Source: Nephrocerus scutellatus (Eukaryota; Arthropoda; Insecta; Diptera; Pipunculidae). From it: DNA of 64,000 nucleotides. The translations under genes and the position numbers were made by a program. The notes beneath the pieces are model-generated. The model saw only the letters and a program-made list of their open reading frames with translations. It was not told where the DNA came from and ran no database searches. The stretch lies in the NCBI GenBank assembly GCA_947095585.1, contig OX352763.1, positions 106,123,908 to 106,187,907 of the forward strand, read 5' to 3'. Numbering within the stretch: position 1 is the first letter of the stretch; the number at the start of each line of letters is the position of its first letter. Shown here in pieces: positions 55,123 through 64,000 of this stretch.

Positions 55123-55790
55123 ATGTTTAGGGATGCCAAACTGGATGACATTGGCCCGAAATCGAAATGTTTACAAATATTTAAATTTCCGAATTGCATG
55201 GGGAGTTTTCGATTTGGCCACCCTTAGCCGCGATTATGGCCTTCAAACGGCCGACAAAGCTATTGCATGCAGCACGAAAGTGGCTTTGCAGTATTTTTGT
55301 CCATTCCCGGCGAAGCGCTTTCTGGAGATGATCGACACTTTGGTATTTTATTGTACCAACCTTGCTCTTCAAAATACCCCAAACCGAGAAATCTAGCGGA
55401 TTTGTATCCGATGAATTGGGCAGTGGAAATGAACTGCGGAACGTTGTTTCTCAGCCAATCTTGATTGACGCGTGCTTTATGACTCGGCGCTGAGTTCTGT
55501 TGAAATGTCCAGGCTCTGCGGCTGTTTTTGTTTTTGTGCCCAAGGCTTCAACGCTCCCTCCAACACATGATCCCGATAAATTTGAGCATTTATTTTGATG
55601 CCACGATCCAAAATACCGAGCGGTAAACGGCTTTCGGCCGTTACGGCGGCCCAAACCATCACTATCGGCGGCGCTTGGTAACTATGGAATGAACTGTCAT
55701 TAGTGTAAATTTGAGCGCTCTGTCATCACTGGTTTGACAGCAATGACAGTCTGAAGTTGGTAACAATTAGTGTCAGTCACCCGGTAATAT
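55123..55790 (-). pseudogene. Tc1/mariner transposase relic with terminal sequence
   Basis: Minus strand from about 55665: MVWAAVTAESRLPLGILDRG, GIKINAQIYRDHVLEGALKP, a FQQNSAPSHKARV-like motif (second catalytic position Asn instead of Asp, codon at 55494-55496), and a C-terminal KVGTIKYQSVDHLQKALRRE ... FVGRLKAIIAAKGG (55372-55200). The N-terminal HTH and first catalytic motif are missing. The 85 bp beyond its upstream edge (about 55700-55787, ending CACCCGGTA) recur at 9.89-9.97 kb and are probably the element's terminus. Frameshifts are present. Confidence 0.75.
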
Positions 55791-56079
55791 AGAGAATTTA
55801 AAAAGTTTAGTTTTATTGAGAATATCTTAAGACTGCTGTTATCTATGCAATATATTATTACAAAGACTTTTTGAATGTGACAGATAATGAAAGAGACAAA
55901 AAAAATTAATCTCAAAAAGACAGAAGTATGAGCAGTGCAGCCAACTACAAATAATAACATTCACCATTACCTAATAACTTTTAAAAACTTTTATTAAACT
56001 TGACTTAACCCCTTTTTGTCTGTATTTTTGGTTAAAAAAACCTTCCACACGACCTAGAGAGCCGAAATTTTGTGAGTCC

Positions 56080-56440
56080 AAAATAGCATTTTATATTCCG
56101 AGTATGACGCGTGTCACGTGTCGCGTGTTTTTTTTTCGACTTTTTTGAGGTCCTTTTTAACCAACTTCCACATAACCTAGAGAGGAGCTGAAATTTTGTG
56201 TCTAAGTCCAAAATAGCATTTTTTATATTACATGACGCGTATGACGCGTATCACGTTTCGCGTGTGGCACGTTTGAAATCGCACCATTTTATCGTTTTTT
56301 TAGGTCTTTTTTAAACACCTTTCGCACGACCTAGAGTGCTGAAATTTTTTTAGCGGCTCACTGTCAGGGGCCCATTTTGATATCCCGTTTTTGACGCGTG
56401 TTGCGAGTCGTGTGTGGCACATGTAAGGGCGGAAAAAGAA
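56080..56440 (+). repeat. CpG-rich CACGTG/CGCGTG repeat, second locus
   Basis: Three units of about 115-150 bp, each with CGACCTAGAG...GAAATTTT, AGTCCAAAATAGCATTTTTT and a CpG block such as GACGCGTGTCACGTGTCGCG. The CpG block is close to that at 24.78-25.2 kb, but the spacers differ. No coding content. Confidence 0.7.
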
Positions 56441-56519
56441 AATTTTTTGAAATAGCTCCGACCCCAAAAACATATATTTTGGGGATTATTACCAAATAAT
56501 AAACGACTGTGTGGCGTGT

Positions 56520-56970
56520 TTCGATCAGTAAAACCTGCCAATCGGGACACTCTTTAATCGGACCACCTCCGTTTCGGACCACACCTTATGCTTTCCCTGC
56601 TATTTTTCATACAATTTTCCCTCTAAAATCGGGACACCTGCTAAGCGGACCATGGACCACTACTATGCAATGCGTTGCTTAATGTATTTACCTGACTAAA
56701 TGGACCATGTGTAGAAAGAGATATGTATATGTACCTACATTTCATTTTTTTCCGTTCTTTAATGTTCCCATTAGGGAATTCCCCATGTTATGTCAAACTC
56801 AGCATTTCGTTCGTCGTTTGCGCTTTCATTAATTGGTGGTTCCCCTTTTTTAAGTTGTTTGATGTCAACGGATTTTAGGAGTCAGTTGAATCAATTTGCA
56901 TAAGACGAACGCGTCGCGTCGGTATAATTTTCAGTTTTTATTTGAGTGAACAGAATTTTAAAAAGAAAAA
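56520..56970 (+). other. 5' terminal and leader region of pogo/Tigger-like element
   Basis: Starts near CAGTAAAACCTGCCAATCGG (56526), consistent with pogo/Tigger-type ends (CAGT..AACCT), and contains three or four sub-terminal words of the form AATCGGACCAC / AAGCGGACCATGG before the transposase start. Confidence 0.55.
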
Positions 56971-58545
56971 ATGAATAGGCGTAATTACCGCGAACTTGAC
57001 ATTGAAAACAAATTTCAAGTTTTAAAGTGTTACGAAGAGGAACATTTGTCTCAAAGATGTCTTGCACAGAAATTTGGTTGTAGCAAAAGTCAGATCCAAA
57101 GAATTTTAAGTACCAAAGAGGAAATTAAATTGGCGTTTGAAAAGTTTGCTGTTTTAAAACGAAAACGCATAAAATCTTGTTTATCTTTTGCCGAAATGGA
57201 TGTTTTCACATTCAAGTGGTTCAGCTTAGCTAGAGAAAAGAATGTGCCAATATCGGGTACGATTCTGCAAGCTAAGGCTCTTTCAATAGCAAAAAATCTT
57301 AACATTGACCATCTCAATGCTTCCAATGGATGGCTCGAATCCTTCAAAGTGCGACACAACATTGTTTTTAAAATTCTTTGCGGGGAAGGCGCTGATGTTG
57401 ATACTGCTACATGTCAGGATTTCAAGAAAATTTAAAAAGCTATCTGTGATGGTTATGACCCTAAAAACATTTTCAATTTGGATGAAACTGCGTTGTTTTT
57501 TAAAGCAACACCTACAAAGTCTCTTCAACTTAAAAATGAAAAATGCAGCGGGGGTAAACTTTCGAAGGAAAGACTGACAGTAGCTTAAATTTGCAGTGCG
57601 GTGGGAGAAAAAGAGCCAGTGATGGTCATCGGTAAGATATTTTTTTATAAAAAAAAAATTCGTTTGCTTACTTTTTTTGCTACCAACAGGCAGAGCCGCT
57701 AAGCCCCGAGCTTTTAAAAAGATGAATGTCGAAAAAGCATTGGGCATAACTTGGAGAAGCAATAAAAAGGCTTGGATGAATTCTGTTTTGTTTCGAGAGT
57801 GGATTACCTCTTTCGACAAAAAAATGATAAAACAAAACCGAAAGGTTCTTGTTTTTGCAGACAACGCTCCTTCTCATGTTATAAGTGGATTAAAAAACGT
57901 CGATCTAAAGTTCTTTCCTGCAAACACAACATCGCATTTACAGCCACTCGATCAAGGCATCATCAAAAGCCTAAAATCCCATTATAGAAAACATCTTATG
58001 CAGCATTTGATTTTCTGCATAGATGAAGCCATTAATATATCTGAAGTGTCAGTGTAAAATAAATGTCTTGGATGCATGCGGCTGGCTCAAACTAGCATGG
58101 GAGGACATCACTCCAACCACAATTTCAAATTGCTTTAAGAAATGTGGATTTTTCGAGATCAATACAATTGCTGAGGAGGTAACACTTCAACCTACTCTGT
58201 CTGACGATTTTGTTACTATAGACAACAATGTTGTAGCATCCCAGGGCTGGTCGGATAATTGGGAAAATGATTTTTTTAACTCTATTCAGCCAGCAACTTC
58301 TGAAGCTGAAGTAGAAGAATCTTCTTCGGATGAAGAAATTGAGACAATTCCTTGACCCTCACAATCTCTCACATTCAAAGACGCATTTTCGCATTTGGAC
58401 TTGTTAAAAGACTTCTCGTGTGAAAATGGATTGGATGAAGTATGGTCGTCTTTAAATAGCTGTTCTCAAAAATTGTTGGCAGCGTTCAAGGATAATGCTG
58501 TGGTTCAAAAAAAAAATTACCGATTTTTTTTCTCAGCAGACAAAT
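56971..58545 (+). pseudogene. pogo/Tigger-like transposase with probable intron, inactivated
   Basis: An N-terminal psq/CENP-B-type HTH (YRELDIENKFQVLKCYEEEH, AQKFGCSKSQIQRILSTK; residues about 5-50), a Tc5-type HTH (VPISGTILQAKALSIAK, WLESFKVRHN; about 90-130), then the DDE core: LDET with first Asp at residue 171 (57481), FADNAPSH (Asp codon 57860) and LQPLDQGII (Asp codon 57950), a DD29D spacing. A 58-bp GT...AG segment (57632-57689) interrupts the frame between VMVIG and RAAKPRAF; removing it restores the family sequence, so it is probably a spliceosomal intron. In-frame stops at 57433, 57586 and 58353 and a one-base insertion near 58056 inactivate the gene. The C-terminal acidic region (EVEESSSDEEIE) follows. 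Confidence 0.85.
57632..57689 (+). other. probable spliceosomal intron in transposase
   Basis: Donor G/GTAAGATA, a T-rich body, and acceptor TTTTTTTGCTACCAACAG. Length 58 bp, typical of short fly introns. Splicing joins the codons without a frame change, and the flanking residues continue the pogo-like order. Confidence 0.65.
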
Positions 58546-58699
58546 TAACATACATATGTACCTATGTACATACATACATATATATGTACATTATGTAGTA
58601 CATTAATTACAATAACAAATACCGATGTATTCAAACAGAAAAAATAAACCTTATTGAACTGAACCTTGTCTTTTAAATTTTAGATTAAATAGCAATTTG

Positions 58700-58825
58700 C
58701 ATCAATGTATGTATACGCTGGAAAAACCTTTGTAAGTGGATCGGTCCAATTAAAAGGGACCTCCATAATCGGACCAACTGCTAATCGGACCACAATCTTT
58801 GGCTCCCAAGGGATATATTGATGTT
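58700..58825 (+). mobile_element. second pogo-like end in direct orientation
   Basis: GCTGGAAAAACCTTTGTAAG, TGGATCGGTCCAATTAAAAG, ATAATCGGACCAACTGCTAA and TCGGACCAC resemble the left end of the 56.5 kb element but in the same, not inverted, orientation. It may be the left end of another, truncated copy. Confidence 0.45.
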
Positions 58826-58854
58826 TTGTATCCGAAAAACGAAGTTTTTTTACA

Positions 58855-58960
58855 TTTACTTATTTTTACGTTGAGCCTCTCGCCAACCTTACTTTGAAGG
58901 GACTAGCCATCAATGTTTTCTTTTTTGGAGAAAATTACCGTACAAATCTAAAGTTTCTGC
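58855..58960 (-). pseudogene. RTE-like LINE 5' leader scrap
   Basis: CTCTCGCCAACCTTACTTTG, AAGGGACTAGCCATC and GGAGAAAATTACCG correspond to the minus-strand leader at 48.1-48.18 kb. Confidence 0.55.
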
Positions 58961-59480
58961 TTCTTGATAGCGCCATTCTCCATTGAATGCTTCCTTCTCT
59001 TCTTGTTTTAGATCGGCGTGTGCTGTACTTCTTTGACACTCAATTCACTACCATTCCTAATTTTCTAATGAAACAACCTTATTGTGCAGTTTGGCTGCAC
59101 CAGTTGAGAAGCAGACAGATTGCAAAACTAGTACGTTTTTTTTTGTTTCGCTTTCTTCTTCAGAAGACTAAGCGCCGTCATTCCGATTGTAATTGTAATT
59201 AATTACAAATTACACAATTGTATCACTGATGCGTAATGATTAAGTTATTCGCAATCCAAAATTACTTTACCATTGAGTAGATATTTGTGTATGTGGCTTT
59301 GTGAGTGTTTCTTGTTTCGTAATCCCCATATTTTATGCTTGATCGAGCAAAATAATTCGAAAAAAAAATTAATATCTACACACAACTAAAAAATAGGGGC
59401 AGAGTCAATACGGAGTGCACTATACAAATAGACAGAGATTGACTCGGGTTATTCTAGGTACCTACAGATTAATGTATATA
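58961..59480. other. unassigned sequence
   Basis: No recognised gene or repeat. Confidence 0.35.
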
Positions 59481-59485
59481 TATCG

Positions 59486-60400
59486 GGTGTTTTAACAGAT
59501 GCGCTTCAACTTTTCTCCGATAGGGACGGCGAACGACGCCATATTTTTTATTGTTCTTTTGTTATTTGGAAACTTCATTAGTATACATTTCATCATGGAA
59601 CGCTACAAATGTGAACAGCGATTGCAAATCGTGCAAATTTTTTATCAAAATAATCGTTCTGTTGCCGCAGATGCAGATGCAGATTTTCACCGAAAAATCA
59701 TCTTCAGCGATGAGGCTCACTTTTGGCTAGAAGGATTTGTCAACAAGCAAAATATGCGTTACTGGGCAGAAAGCAACCCACACGTGATTCATGAGGCACC
59801 GTTGCATCCCGAAAAAGTCACTGTTTGGTGCGGATTACATGCCGGCGGCGTCATTGGGCCATATTTTTTCATCGACGATAACGATCGCCACGTTACTGTT
59901 AATGGAAATCGGTACCGCGATATGATAAACGATTTTTTTTGGCCGCAATTGAATGGAATGGACTTGGACGACATGTGGTTTCAGCAGGACGGGGCCACAT
60001 GCCACACAGCACACGATACAATCGCGTTATTGAAGACTAAGTTCGATGAGCGTGTTATTTCGCGAAATGGGCCCGTCCAGTGGCCGCCGCGCTCGTGTGA
60101 TTTGACACCTCTAGATTATTTTCTTATAATAAGCCGGCGACGTTGCAAATGCTCAGAGCCAATATTGAATTGAATTTCGATTTATGCGAAAGAGTGGTCG
60201 AAAATTGGGTTCAAAGATTGGACTTCGTAAAACGTGCACGCGGTGGTCATGCAAAAGAAATCGAGTTTCATACCTAAATGTATCATATGTATATGTTCAA
60301 ATTCGTTAATAAAAAAAAAAGTTAGTTCAAAAGTCGAACAGTTTGTGTTTTATTCAAAAAAAAAAAGTTGAAGTGCTCTTATTGAAAAACCCTATACAAA
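59486..60400 (+). mobile_element. DD41D mariner, internally deleted
   Basis: Left end ATCGGGTGTTTTAACAGATG followed by CGCTTCAACTTTT; right end AAAGTTGAAGTGCTCTTATT then GAAAAACCCTAT. Compared as inverted repeats they agree over most of about 30 bases, and both are bordered by TA. The transposase between them is truncated internally and frameshifted. End fragments of related copies are at 20.8 kb and perhaps 39.4 kb. Confidence 0.75.
59595..60275 (+). pseudogene. DD41D mariner transposase with intact catalytic triad
   Basis: The open frame runs from 59499; MERYKCEQRLQIVQIFYQNN (from 59595) is the usual start, after which most of the DNA-binding region is deleted and the sequence jumps to ADADFHRKIIFSDEAHFWLE. 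Counting from 59499, catalytic Asp residues are at 71 (FSDEAHF), 164 (FQQDGATCHTA) and 206 (LTPLDYF); 41 residues separate the last two, a DD41D spacing. A frameshift/deletion near 60125 cuts the 3' end, which resumes as LRANIELNFDLCERVVENWV and ARGGHAKEIEFH to about 60275. Missing HTH domains and the frameshift make it non-autonomous, despite the preserved active-site residues. Confidence 0.88.
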
Positions 60401-60536
60401 GCATAAGAGAAAAAAATATATAAGTGTAACAAAATTTATATTATATTTTGCTCTCAGTTTTCTTAAGAATGTTTCCCAATAAGAATGCAAAATAAAGTTA
60501 TTCAAAATGCATACTTTGTATTTAAAAATTTATTTT

Positions 60537-61210
60537 AAAAAAAACAACCCATAAAAATACAATTTTTCATGTAAATTCTCTAATAGGAGATGGGTATGTG
60601 TTAAAATTTGAAGAAAATCGAGCTAATTTTTAAAAACTTATATTGGCACCCCTCGGACCACAGGGCCTCACTGCAAAAACTTTACAAAAAATTTTGTCCA
60701 TCGGAGATACACATGTGTATTAAATTTGACGAAAATCGGGTTAAGTTTTTTAAAAAATTTATGGGGCCTCACGAACCCGGGCCCGGGGTCTCCAAATTTT
60801 TTACAAAAAGTGTTGTCTATCGGAGATACACATGTGTATTAAATTTGACGAAAATCGGGTTAATTTTTTTAAAAAAAGTTATGGGGCCCCACGAACCCGG
60901 GCCCGGGGTCTCCAAAATTTTTACAAAAAGTGTTGTATATCAGAGATACACAAGAGTATAAAATTTGAAGAAAATCGAGTAAAATTTTGTAAAATATTTG
61001 TAGGGGAGCCCACCGACCCCGTGGCCCGAGGGTCTTCAAATTTTAATAGAAAGTGTTGTCATTGGAGATATGCATGTGTGCAAAATTTCAAGAAAATAGG
61101 ACTTTGGGAAGTGGGTCAAAAATTGATCGCAAGATTCCATGACACACAAATCCACAAATCCACAAACCCACACACACGGGCAGTGAAGTTAATATAGAGA
61201 ATTTAAAAAA
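60537..61210 (-). mobile_element. minisatellite element copy E (4 units)
   Basis: Closely parallels copy A: AAACAACCCATAAAAATACA end, TAAATTCTCTAATAGGAG, four units of about 120 bp (palindrome centres 60706, 60826, 60946, 61068), two of them with CCCGGGCCCGGG, TTGATCGCAAGATTCCATGA, a short CACAAATC/CACAAACC microsatellite (about 61143-61172) and GTGAAGTTAATATAGAGAAT. It has two fewer units than copy A and a shorter microsatellite. Confidence 0.8.
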
Positions 61211-61359
61211 AATTGAGGGTTAATAGGAGTGTGTTAACTAAAATATTTTGCATCAGTCACATGATTGCCCTGCCTCTTCTAAATCATGGCGAGAATCCAA
61301 GTATCTATGATGTAGCGTTGCGAGAAGCAATCGTTTGTCGGTAATGAGTTTTTTATTTA

Positions 61360-61680
61360 AGAGCGCAAATTGTTTTTTCCTCTAAATCTTGTGTTTGAGC
61401 ATGAGAGCATAGCCTAAATCGAGCCATATACCGGATTTTCTGAAAACCACATATGCTCCAAGTCAACCTCTTCAAATTTACGCTAATAAATAGTCGATCA
61501 GACTCTGATATCGAGTGAGTTCCCACATGGTCACTTCTATGTCTGATCGGTTGGGAAACTTCCCGGGGGTCTCTCCTGACATCATCGTCTATCCCTAATT
61601 TTCTTATGTATTCTCTCAGTTTGTAATCCCCAGTTAGGAACACTGTAACAATTCTTACATTACTTCTGCTCTTCAATCTT
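61360..61680 (-). pseudogene. possible LINE C-terminal zinc-tail remnant
   Basis: Minus strand encodes VTVFLTGDYKLREYIRKLGI followed by a degraded CRE-S-type stretch, resembling the TGHCxLRxYLxKxG tail of LOA/R1-type LINEs. The knuckle cysteines are not clear and the assignment is tentative. Confidence 0.4.
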
Positions 61681-61734
61681 CTTCAATCATACGTAACAAA
61701 AAGATACTTAAGAATAAAGCAAGAAGATGAATAC

Positions 61735-61848
61735 TCTGGCCTGAAGGAATTATAGGCAAGTATTCCACAAGGCAGCATTCTAGGACCAGTACTCTATCTT
61801 CTATGCACTAGTGATCCACTAACATTAGGAAATAACAATGTCACAACA
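61735..61848 (+). pseudogene. Jockey-type RT fragment
   Basis: Encodes ASIPQGSILGPVLYLLCTSD then PLTLGNNNVTT, the PQGS motif block of Jockey-type RTs, and is cut off before the catalytic ADD box by an RTE-like fragment. Confidence 0.7.
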
Positions 61849-62185
61849 TCTCATCTCATAGAACGCAGGCACGCGAAGATGAATATAAGGAGCTCAGAAG
61901 ATATGAAAAAAAAAAACAGTTCACCGGTGAAAAAACGCAGCCTGGGAGAAGAATCTCGTCCGTGAACTGGAACTGGATCCTGCTCGGAAAGGCCTTTGCG
62001 GTAAGATTTATGGAAAACGACAGCGAGGCCAGCCAAGGCAATGTTGGAAGGATGGCGTATGCCCAGAGTGTAGGGATGCCAAACTGGATGACATTGGCTC
62101 GAAATCAGGACAGGTGGAAAGATTTTTTGCGGAAGGCCAGGACCGGACACCGGTTGTAGAGCCAAATAAGATGATATTAAATTCA
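61848..62185 (+). pseudogene. RTE-like internal-deletion derivative
   Basis: The pre-RT segment (CTCATAGAACGCAGGCACGC, AAGATGAATATAAGGAGCTC; compare 8.88-8.99 kb) is joined at about 61975 directly to the C-terminal end (KDGVCPECRDAKLDDIGS, GQDRTPVVEPN) and an AAATAAGATGATATT tail. The whole RT is deleted while both outer parts and the 3' tail remain, the structure of a non-autonomous derivative. Confidence 0.7.
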
Positions 62186-62189
62186 CGAA

Positions 62190-63070
62190 TGTACCCCCAG
62201 TTGTAGCTGGCTCTAACTGAAGCAATCATACTTGGTAGGCTGAGATCGACTGTTTTCTGTAGAAGCGCTGGAAAGATCCCATCACCGCCGGGTACTTTGA
62301 AAGGTTTAAAAGAGACAAAAGCCCATATCACCTAATCCGGACTGGAGATTTTACTGGAAAACCTATTTACCCTACTAGTAATACAAACCCTTTGGTCAGA
62401 TGAGATGAGGGTCGGGTACGTGTATGGTGCACGAATAGACGAACCTGACAAATTAAACTAGAGTTGGGTTCTGATTGTATCTTTATGCTCCGACGTGTAA
62501 GTGCCATCGGCCTTTTTTATTAAACCTGCACAGTTTGTCTGAACTTTAACTAATGCTTTATGGATTCGTGCAGTGGCTGGCATTTCGACAACGTTTTCGC
62601 AGCATTTCCTCCATGTGACACTTTTGGATCTTCTTAATTCAATGTTGTAAGGATGAACGTATATTCGTCATAACTCTTCGTGAGTTTAGCATAGTTGAAA
62701 AGTTTTCTAATTTTCTTCCTAAGCTTAGACAGCTGGTCGTTCCATCAGGGAACCATTCGTTTTTAATGACACAGCTGGCATGATCAACAGGATCAACACA
62801 TCATTAACTTGATATGCTGCCTCATCTAAGTCTCCTGTTAACTTAATAGATGTGACAAGCATTTCTACTTTAGAAAGGATAAGTCCCCCCGATATAGATT
62901 CCATTCCGTGGACTTTGGATCATATCTAGAAGAAGCATGTGCCAGTTTGCCAGGAAAGTCAATGATGTGTTGATGGTCTGACAGCGAGGCTTCGTCGGAC
63001 ACATGCCAGTTTTCAACAAATTTGGAGATAAATGGACTGGCGGGAATCAAGCGAATCGCATTTAAGAAGG
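62190..63070 (-). pseudogene. LOA/Jockey-like LINE relic: endonuclease end to RT start
   Basis: Minus strand from 63070: IPASPFISKFVENWHVSDEA, SLSDHQHIIDFPGKLAHASS (end of endonuclease with the SDH catalytic motif, 63050-62930), linker LRKKIRKLFNYAKLTKSYDE and WRKCCENVVEMPATARIHKA (about 62730-62550), NCAGLIKKADGTYTSEHKDT, then RT start FKPFKVPGGDGIFPALLQK and SVRASYNWGYIRE (62320-62180). Frameshifts are present. It continues no further because the RTE-like fragment lies at 62185. Confidence 0.8.
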
Positions 63071-63780
63071 TAGGTTTGGATCCTTTATTTAGTATACATA
63101 TCTACATTACTACTAATATTGTAGTAATATTCTAAAAGACACTCACCCCTTCTATATGCATTTTCATCGCATCATTGCAGCTACTGGAGGTTTCTGTTCA
63201 GTTCCTGGACCTCTAAGGGCGAAACATTGTCGTCGTCGCTGGTGAAATATGCTGAATCACACACCATGTTCTGTGCTCCCCTCTCGGTCGGAACTTCAAT
63301 CACCAAGTCTTTCGTTATGAATTCTGGAATAGGAAGAAGGTTGATGTTCGTGCCGATCAAGCAGACCGCCCATTACACTGGCTCCCCGTATTTACAGATC
63401 AACTTACTTACTTACTTACCATTCCCTAGACCTTTTATCTATCCGCTAATAGCCCAATGCTCTTGGATGAGACCAAAGGTTATATTTTAATCGTCAAACC
63501 GCTTATTGAGGGTAGCGGACGCACCCTTTGCATAATGCAGGATCCCCTGTAACACCCTAATAGTCCTCCCTGGATGTTGAAGTGGAAAAACAAAAGCAAT
63601 CTCTCTATCCTTGCCCATGCGTAAAGCATGTTTAAGCCGCCTTCTCTTTAGCGAGTTCAATTTAATGAATCCACCTCGGGGTTTCAGATGGGGCTCGCAT
63701 AGCTACGATGCTGCATAGCTGAGCTCCGGGTAGAATTCGACTGCTCAACAGTCAGTCAGACAGTAGGAGGAGGTACCTGT
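63071..63780. other. unassigned sequence
   Basis: No gene or transposon clearly recognised. A (CTTA)n stretch lies at about 63405-63420. Part may be upstream endonuclease sequence of the adjacent minus-strand LINE. Confidence 0.35.
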
Positions 63781-63794
63781 ATTTCATCATATTA

Positions 63795-63885
63795 TTAGTC
63801 TCGCGCCGATCTTACTGTAAAGGGCGAAAATTTGATCGAACTTCCACCATTCAGAATAGATACTCCGCGTTCATAAATGCCAAAT
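63795..63885 (-). pseudogene. RTE-like LINE 5' leader scrap
   Basis: GTCTCGCGCCGATCTTACTG, AAATTTGATCGAACTTCCAC and CATTCAGAATAGATACTCCG match the minus-strand leader at 38.5 and 48.2 kb, with a deletion. Confidence 0.6.
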
Positions 63886-63896
63886 TTTCTTTCCCC

Positions 63897-64000
63897 ATAC
63901 ATAGACGTATTGGAAAAGATGCTGCAACTATCTTTTGGGAAGATTTTCGACGACATTCCAGCAAGACAATGCACCCTGTCATTGCCACAAGACCGCCCTC
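63897..64000 (+). pseudogene. Tc1-like transposase fragment cut by window edge
   Basis: Encodes IDVLEKMLQLSFGKIF and, after one frame change, TFQQDNAPCHCHKTAL, the second catalytic Asp motif of Tc1-type transposases. The rest lies beyond the window. Confidence 0.7.

Noticed and set aside
57283..57864. 193-codon minus-strand open frame
   Set aside because: Antisense shadow of the pogo/Tigger-like transposase, which has clear HTH and DDE motifs on the plus strand.
1..64000. A new operon-like, defence or biosynthetic gene system
   Set aside because: No cluster of intact genes exists; nearly all coding similarity is to mobile-element proteins. The only candidate novel entity is the non-coding minisatellite element family.

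Overview
The window is repeat-dominated eukaryotic DNA, most likely from a dipteran insect. The evidence is the type of mobile elements present (R1/Waldo-like, LOA-like, RTE-like and Jockey/CR1-like LINEs, DD41D and other mariners, a pogo/Tigger element, a hAT, BEL/Pao and Ty3/gypsy scraps) plus fly-style simple repeats. A tRNA-derived SINE has a 3' half that reminds me from memory of a repeat common in tephritid fruit flies, so Tephritidae is a guess rather than a finding. No complete host protein-coding gene, no tRNA or rRNA gene and no bacterial-type operon is visible.

Layout. 0.7-3.6 kb: a decayed R1-clade LINE inside a GACAGATA microsatellite. 4.8-6.3 kb: BEL/Pao gag pieces. 6.3-7.7 kb: Jockey/CR1 RT relic (-). 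8.2-8.75 kb: possible host exon remnants. 8.9-10.65 kb: RTE-like RT (+). 10.7-11.3 kb: LOA-like RNase H tail. 11.3-15.8 kb: a LINE split by a mariner, itself loaded with minisatellite elements. 18.2-19.8 kb: LOA-like LINE (-). 19.8-20.8 kb: CAGAAC minisatellite and a mariner tail. 20.8-23 kb: mostly unique DNA with a candidate promoter and first exon. 23.5-26 kb: LINE tail, minisatellite element, CACGTG-rich repeat, hAT piece, SINE. 28.5-29.7 kb: CTCAAGACC minisatellite. 31.1-36 kb: LOA-like and RTE-like relics. 37.3-37.9 kb: 112-bp satellite. 38-41.2 kb: SINEs and LINE remnants. 43-49.5 kb: RTE, LOA, mariner, gypsy and minisatellite elements. 49.5-52.4 kb: unique, trinucleotide-rich DNA. 52.45-55 kb: the best-preserved LINE. 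55.1-58.8 kb: Tc1/mariner and pogo/Tigger. 59.5-61.2 kb: DD41D mariner and another minisatellite element. 61.4-64 kb: LINE scraps and a Tc1-like fragment running off the edge.

The most interesting entity is a recurring non-coding family found at 13.3-14.2, 14.25-15.2, 23.9-24.6, 29.8, 48.5-49.5, 55.0 and 60.5-61.2 kb. Its copies share an 11-bp motif (TAAATTCTCTA) inverted near both ends, a hairpin near one end, a variable number of about 120-bp tandem units each centred on an ACACATGTGT-type palindrome, and one fixed slot holding a different microsatellite in nearly every copy. The architecture resembles the Helentron-associated HINE/DINE-1 elements and 'mini-me' elements of flies, but I do not recognise the sequence. 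Other notable items are a tRNA-SINE with a target-site duplication and an apparent 58-bp spliceosomal intron in the pogo-like transposase. All TE genes here are broken except for the RT frame at 52.5-54.6 kb, which carries one internal stop; the window reads as a transposon graveyard, probably heterochromatic or intergenic.
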